From positions 1-9,649 of the forward strand of contig PLMF01000261.1 in assembly GCA_003142355.1 (NCBI GenBank): a DNA stretch of 9,649 nucleotides. Direction: 5' to 3'. Position numbers and translations under genes: made by a program. The stretch comes from Bryobacterales bacterium. Lineage in GTDB: Bacteria; Acidobacteriota; Terriglobia; Bryobacterales; Bryobacteraceae. Within the stretch, counting starts at the first letter, position 1. Each line of letters opens with the position of its first letter. The notes under the pieces were generated by a model. The model searched no databases and had not been told where the DNA came from. It saw only the letters and a list, made by a program, of their open reading frames with translations. Shown here one piece after another: positions 6,057 through 9,649 of the stretch.

Positions 6057-8549
6057 ATGAAAGCTGCGTTTTTACCCGCTCTGGCGGGTCTTGCGTTATT
6101 CGTTTGCACTTCCGCGGCGCCGGCGCAGTCGTCCGGCTCGGCGGGCACCATCGACGGCGTCGCGACCGACCCCAGCGGATCGGTGATCCCCGGCGCCTCG
6201 GTCGAATTGAAGAATCCCATCACCGGGTACGATCGCTCCACCGTCACCGATGCCGGCGGCGCGTTTCACTTTCTCAACGTGCCTCCCAATCCCTACCAAG
6301 TGGTGGTTTCGGCACAAGGCTTTGCGCCGGGCGCCCAGGAGGTGGCCGTGCGCTCCTCCGTGCCAATCGCGCTGAAGTTCGCGCTCTCGCTGGCGGGCGA
6401 GCGCCAGACCATGACCGTGGAAGCCAGCGGCCCCGGTCTGCTGGAAAATGTTCCCTACGCGCACAGCGACGTGGATCGCCAACTCTCTGGCATGCTGCCT
6501 ACGCTCTCGCCCGGCTCGGGCCTGAGCGACATGATTACGCTCTCGAGCCCCGGTGTGGTGGCCGATTCCAACGGCTTCTTCCACCCGCTCGGGGACCACG
6601 CGCAGACCAGCTTTTCCATCGACGGACAGCCCATCAGCGACCAGCAAAGCAAGCAGTTCTCGACTCAGATCCCCGAAAACGCCATTCAATCCATGGAGCT
6701 GATCACCGGCGCGCCGGCGGCCGAATTCGGCGACAAAACCAGTCTGGTGGTGAACGCCGTGACGCGCTCGGGACTGGGCCAGAAGCCCTTCGGCAGCTTG
6801 CTGGCGCAATACGGCTCGTTCGGCACCGTGGCGGAAGAAGCGACCCTGGGATTCGGCGGCCCAAAACTGGGCAATTTTCTGTCGGCCAATAGCCTGCGCA
6901 CTGGACGTTTCCTGGACACCCCCGAGTTCCGCCCCTTCCATGATGCCGGCAACGACCAGACCATCTTCGACCGCCTCGATTGGCAACCCGGCGGCAGCGA
7001 CGCGTTGCACCTCAACCTGCTCGCGGCCCGCAACTGGTTCCAGGTCCCCAACAGTTACGATCAGCTCACCCAGGATCAGCGGCAGAAGGTGCTGACGTAC
7101 AACGTCGCGCCCGGCTACCAGCACACCTTTGGCGCGGGCGCGCTGCTGACCGTCAACACATTCCTGCGCCGCGACCAGGTGTATTACTATCCCAGTGGCG
7201 ATCCTTTCGCCGACACCCCCGCCACGGTCTCCGAGTACCGCAGCCTGGCGAACTATGGGATGCGGACGGATTTCAACTACGTCCACGGCGTCCACAACGT
7301 GAAGGTCGGGACCCAGATCACGCAGACGCGCTTGCACGAGCGGTTCTCCCTCGGCATCACCGACCCGAATTTCCTCGATCCGCTGCAGCAGCCCGGCCTG
7401 GTCCCGTACGATCTCACGCGCGGCGGATCTCTGTTTCATTTCGCCGGACGCGCCAACATCGACGAGTATGCCTTCTACGCGCAGGACAGCCTGACGCTGG
7501 GCCACCTGACGCTTTCACCCGGCCTGCGCATCGACCAGTACAACGGCCTGACCGCGGCTCACGGCGTCGAGCCGCGCATGGGCGCCTCCTACTTGCTGAA
7601 GGCCACCGGCACGGTGCTGCGCGCGGCCTATTCGCGGGCGTTCGAGACGCCTTACAACGAGAACCTGATCCTCTCGAGTTCCACCGGCACGGGAGGGCTC
7701 GCGACCAATGTCTTCGGCGCTTACGGCGCTCGTCCGATCCAGCCGGGCCGGCGTAACCAGTTCAACGCGGGCTTCGAGCAATCCGCCACCAGGTGGCTGG
7801 AAATCGACGCCGATTATTTCTGGAAGTTCACGGACAACGCTTTCGATTTCGGCACCCTGCTCAACACCCCGATCGTGTTCCCCATTTCCTGGCGGCAGTC
7901 GAAAATCGACGGCTTCTCGCTACGCGTCAGCACCACCGATATTCACGGCTTTCAGGCTTACACCAACATCGGCCACACGCGCGCCCGCTATTTCGGACCT
8001 TCGAACGGAGGTCTGATTTTCGATTCGCCGCTCAATACCGGCGCTTTTCGCATCGACCACGACCAGGCGTTCCAGCAGACTACGCACCTCACTTACCGGC
8101 GCCCCCATAACGGACCGTGGTTCGCATTCACGTGGCGCTACGACAGCGGACTGGTGGCAGGCGCGGTGGGCAGCCTGGCGGATGCCCTGGCCCTGACCGC
8201 AGCCCAGCAAGCGGCCATCGGATTCTACTGCGGCGGCCAGAGCGCTACCGTCTCGAGTGCGATTCCCTCGTGCGCGTCGCCAAACTACGGCGCGACGCGG
8301 CTCGTCATTCCGGCCGCCGGAACGGAAAACGACGACCATAATCCGCCGCGCGTCGCTCCGCGGCACCTGTTCGACATCGCCGCCGGAACCGACAACCTGT
8401 TCCACGCGGAGAAGATTCGCACCACGCTGAAACTCACGGTGGTGAACCTGGCGAACAACGTGGCGCTGTACAACTTTCTTTCCACGTTCAGCGGCACCCA
8501 CTTCGTCACCCCCAGGTCTTATCAGTTCGAGCTGGGATGGGTTTTCTGA
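6057..8549 (+). CDS. TonB-dependent outer-membrane receptor with carboxypeptidase-regulatory-like domain
   Basis: This 830-aa protein has a signal peptide (1-24, ending AAPAQ). A carboxypeptidase-regulatory-like beta-sandwich at about 28-118 follows (GTIDGVATDPSGSVIPGASV, then TDAGGAFHFLNVPPNPYQV). The plug domain is near 125-240, with SFSIDGQPISDQQ and AIQSMELITGAPAAEFGDKT as the hallmark plug strings. A beta-barrel runs to the C-terminus, which ends in QFELGWVF with the terminal Phe expected for BAM recognition. It is shorter than the roughly 1,000-1,200-aa Oar-like receptors common in Acidobacteriota. A late loop has two Cys (FYCGG and IPSCAS) that could form a disulphide, followed by NDDHNPPR. 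The ligand is unknown. Its position after a Cys/His peptide and opposite a metal efflux operon suggests a metal or metal chelate, which is inference. A 469-aa antisense frame (6096-7505) is a shadow. Confidence 0.92.
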   Translation: MKAAFLPALAGLALFVCTSAAPAQSSGSAGTIDGVATDPSGSVIPGASVELKNPITGYDRSTVTDAGGAFHFLNVPPNPYQVVVSAQGFAPGAQEVAVRSSVPIALKFALSLAGERQTMTVEASGPGLLENVPYAHSDVDRQLSGMLPTLSPGSGLSDMITLSSPGVVADSNGFFHPLGDHAQTSFSIDGQPISDQQSKQFSTQIPENAIQSMELITGAPAAEFGDKTSLVVNAVTRSGLGQKPFGSLLAQYGSFGTVAEEATLGFGGPKLGNFLSANSLRTGRFLDTPEFRPFHDAGNDQTIFDRLDWQPGGSDALHLNLLAARNWFQVPNSYDQLTQDQRQKVLTYNVAPGYQHTFGAGALLTVNTFLRRDQVYYYPSGDPFADTPATVSEYRSLANYGMRTDFNYVHGVHNVKVGTQITQTRLHERFSLGITDPNFLDPLQQPGLVPYDLTRGGSLFHFAGRANIDEYAFYAQDSLTLGHLTLSPGLRIDQYNGLTAAHGVEPRMGASYLLKATGTVLRAAYSRAFETPYNENLILSSSTGTGGLATNVFGAYGARPIQPGRRNQFNAGFEQSATRWLEIDADYFWKFTDNAFDFGTLLNTPIVFPISWRQSKIDGFSLRVSTTDIHGFQAYTNIGHTRARYFGPSNGGLIFDSPLNTGAFRIDHDQAFQQTTHLTYRRPHNGPWFAFTWRYDSGLVAGAVGSLADALALTAAQQAAIGFYCGGQSATVSSAIPSCASPNYGATRLVIPAAGTENDDHNPPRVAPRHLFDIAAGTDNLFHAEKIRTTLKLTVVNLANNVALYNFLSTFSGTHFVTPRSYQFELGWVF

Positions 8550-8550
8550 G

Positions 8551-8611
8551 GTAGCGCCGGCTTGTTTGTCCGGATTGGGAAGAACACCGGCGACAAGATC
8601 GCCGGCGCCAC
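8551..8611. repeat. REP-like imperfect inverted repeat after the receptor gene
   Basis: The left arm GTAGCGCCGGCTTGTTTGTC continues to 8573. It matches the reverse complement of the right arm at 8587-8611, which begins GTGGCGCCGGCGATCTTGTC, with a few mismatches and two extra bases. The right arm itself folds as a perfect 7-bp stem, CCGGCGA/TCGCCGG, with loop CAAGA (8587-8605). It starts one base after the receptor's TGA. It could terminate transcription, but no T-run follows. Its form (GTAGCGCCGGC... ends) resembles dispersed intergenic palindromes. Confidence 0.5.
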
Positions 8612-8617
8612 GAAGTG

Positions 8618-8623
8618 TATAAT
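8618..8623 (+). promoter_or_regulatory. Consensus -10 box for peptide 3
   Basis: TATAAT ends 10 nt before the ATG at 8634. As in the paralogues there is no Shine-Dalgarno between the box and the start, so the mRNA leader would be a few nt at most. GTGTATAATAGTACAC here is also an imperfect palindrome (GTGTA...TACAC, 8615-8630), which would place a candidate operator right over the -10. No good -35 is visible upstream because the REP-like repeat occupies that space. Confidence 0.6.
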
Positions 8624-8633
8624 AGTACACAAA

Positions 8634-8924
8634 ATGTCACTCCGGGCTCGGGGCATCGCGCGCGTTTCGCTCGTCGTGCTGTTTCTGTGCGCACTGGTTT
8701 TCGCGCAGGCGGCGTCTCTCGCCTCGGAACACTGGCACCACCATTCGTCCCATCATTGCTGCCTGCTGTGCCATTCGGGGCCGATGCCTCTGCTGCAATC
8801 CACGGTGTCGGCGGCGGCGTTCGCGCCCCTTCTTCCGCTGGCCTGGCTGGAGCGGTTTTCCGGCTCTGACGCGCCGCGCGAGGTCCTCCTCACCGCCGGC
8901 GATTCGCGTGCGCCTCCCGCTTAG
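8634..8924 (+). CDS. Small exported Cys/His-rich peptide (paralogue 3)
   Basis: This 96-aa paralogue starts at MSLRARG; the frame continues upstream to 8562, but that extension runs through the REP-like repeat and the -10 box. The signal region is VSLVVLFLCALVFAQAAS (about 11-28). It has the densest ligand cluster of the three: H33, H35, H36, H37, H40, H41, C42, C43, C46 and H47, in HWHHHSSHHCCLLCHSGP. The tail has D-A-P-R-E-V-L-L and ends S-R-A-P-P-A. The predicted exported part would be about 70 aa. It precedes an outer-membrane barrel gene by 93 nt. Conservation is concentrated in the Cys/His core, the P-R-E-x-L-L segment (with paralogue 2) and the C-terminus, while the middle drifts. A metal-binding role is likely from ligand density; the true function is unknown. 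Confidence 0.82.
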   Translation: MSLRARGIARVSLVVLFLCALVFAQAASLASEHWHHHSSHHCCLLCHSGPMPLLQSTVSAAAFAPLLPLAWLERFSGSDAPREVLLTAGDSRAPPA

Positions 8925-8999
8925 TTCCTCGTCCGTTGGCGGCCCGGCTCCGGTGCGGTAGACCGGCGCTTGGGCCATGTATGGGTCAGGAAAGGAACT
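8923..8999 (+). promoter_or_regulatory. Stop-to-RBS structured RNA element (copy 3)
   Basis: AGTTCCT (8923-8929, overlapping the UAG stop) pairs perfectly with AGGAACT (8993-8999), again enclosing 63 nt, just before the GAGG ribosome sites. Relative to copy 2, one C-G pair has become U-A and one U-A pair has become C-G, so both sides changed together twice. Inside are the shared block GGCGGCCCGGCTCCGG (8938-8953), a CCGGT/ACCGG hairpin (8950-8966) and GGGCCATGT (8972-8980), the last shared with copy 1. Confidence 0.55.
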
Positions 9000-9017
9000 T
9001 TGAGGAATCGAGGCATT

Positions 9018-9649
9018 ATGCGTATATTCATGCTCGCGCCCGCCGTGGCGGCGTTATTTGCCGCCCTGCTTCCGGCGCAGGACACCACCGAATTGCTCAA
9101 CCGTATGAAGGCCATGGAGGACCGCATCCAGGCACTGGAGGCTGAGGTGCAGACCCTCAAGGGGCAGGCGCCGGCGACGGTTGCCGCCGCGGCTCCGGCG
9201 GCGGCGGTCCCCGTGGAAGCCGCCGCGCAAGGTCCCCCGCCCGGCGCGCCGCTGACCTTGGGCGGCGCCGGCCCGGCGGCGGCCAAGGTCTTGAATCCGG
9301 ACATCAGCGTGATCGGCGACTTCCTGGGCGCCGCGGGCAATGGCGCCAACCGGGGGACCTCGTCGTTACAGATGCACGAGAGCGAAGTCGGCTTCCAGGA
9401 GGTCATCGACCCTTACGCGCGCGCGGATTTCTTCATCAGCTTCGGCGAGCACGGCGTGGATCTCGAAGAGGGTTATCTGACCTTCACCGCGCTCCCCGCC
9501 GGCTTGCAGTTAAAAGTGGGCAAGATGCGCGCCGCATTCGGCAGAGTGAATCCGCTGCACAACCACGTGCTGCCCTGGACCGACCGCCCGCTGGTGAGCC
9601 AGAATCTGGTGAGCGGCGAGGACGGAATCGACGACGCCGGCCTCTCGCT
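9018..9649 (+). CDS. Outer-membrane beta-barrel (porin-like) protein, N-terminal part
   Basis: The frame is open from the ATG at 9018 to the window end, 210 codons without a stop. A signal peptide (MRIFMLAPAVAALFAALLPA) is followed by a short coiled coil at about 24-48 (heptads in LLNRMKAMEDRIQALEAEV). An Ala/Pro-rich linker spans 50-90. A barrel-like domain begins near residue 93 (NPDISVIGDFLGAAG, SEVGFQEVIDPYARADFFIS, EEGYLTFTALPAGLQLKVGK). The alternating strands, and the string HNHVLPWTDRPLV, fit a family I recall being labelled outer-membrane or zinc-regulated receptor-like proteins in Acidobacteriota and Myxococcota. The name is uncertain, and no plug domain is seen in the available part. 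Candidate ribosome sites are GAGG at 9010-9013 and GAGGAA at 9002-9007. It follows peptide 3 in the same unit, suggesting metal-linked transport by context only. Confidence 0.75.
   Translation, partial: MRIFMLAPAVAALFAALLPAQDTTELLNRMKAMEDRIQALEAEVQTLKGQAPATVAAAAPAAAVPVEAAAQGPPPGAPLTLGGAGPAAAKVLNPDISVIGDFLGAAGNGANRGTSSLQMHESEVGFQEVIDPYARADFFISFGEHGVDLEEGYLTFTALPAGLQLKVGKMRAAFGRVNPLHNHVLPWTDRPLVSQNLVSGEDGIDDAGLS

Noticed and set aside
6096..7505. 469-aa minus-strand open frame inside the receptor gene
   Set aside because: Antisense shadow of a well-supported TonB-dependent receptor; the sequence is biased and shows no recognisable domain.
8562..8633. Upstream start for peptide 3, giving 120 aa
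   Set aside because: The extension runs through the REP-like repeat and a consensus TATAAT and has no counterpart in the paralogues.

Overview
The window comes from a GC-rich Gram-negative bacterium. The style of its outer-membrane proteins points to Acidobacteriota, perhaps Solibacter/Bryobacter relatives: a TonB-dependent receptor with an N-terminal carboxypeptidase-regulatory-like domain, and a coiled-coil-leader barrel protein. That placement is inference from gene style only. No RNA genes, insertion sequences or CRISPR arrays are visible.

The left half (1-5229, minus strand) is a heavy-metal efflux operon. It reads, in transcription order, a 95-aa secreted Cys/His peptide (5229-4942), a CzcB-type membrane-fusion protein (4849-3647), a CzcA-type RND pump (3634-548) and the N-terminal part of a TolC/CzcC-type outer-membrane factor (506 to beyond base 1). 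The pump carries the divalent-cation signature of TM4, not the Cu/Ag CusA form.

The centre (5230-5682) is a divergent intergenic region of about 450 bp. It holds repeated GTGACGCA half-sites, a CACCCGGGTG-centred dyad, a 9-bp inverted repeat, a G-quadruplex motif and an AT-rich patch.

The right half (plus strand) carries a second 95-aa Cys/His peptide (5683-5970) followed by an 830-aa TonB-dependent receptor (6057-8549). After a REP-like inverted repeat comes a third peptide (8634-8924), followed by the start of an outer-membrane barrel protein (9018 to beyond the window end).

The most notable point is a cassette present three times. Each copy has a -10-like box only 7-11 nt before the ATG with no Shine-Dalgarno, so it is probably leaderless or nearly so. 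A 95-96-aa exported peptide follows, with a His cluster, an invariant H-C-C-L-L-C-H-x-G-P core and an R-A-P-P-A end. Then comes an 86-93-nt GC-rich structured spacer, and then a metal-type envelope transport gene. In the two plus-strand copies the spacer can form a helix running from the peptide's stop codon to just before the next gene's ribosome-binding site, with the same 63-nt enclosed length and two compensatory base-pair changes. This looks like a reusable metal-accessory peptide plus translational-coupling (or leader-peptide) module attached to both export and import-type outer-membrane functions. The regulatory role is inference.
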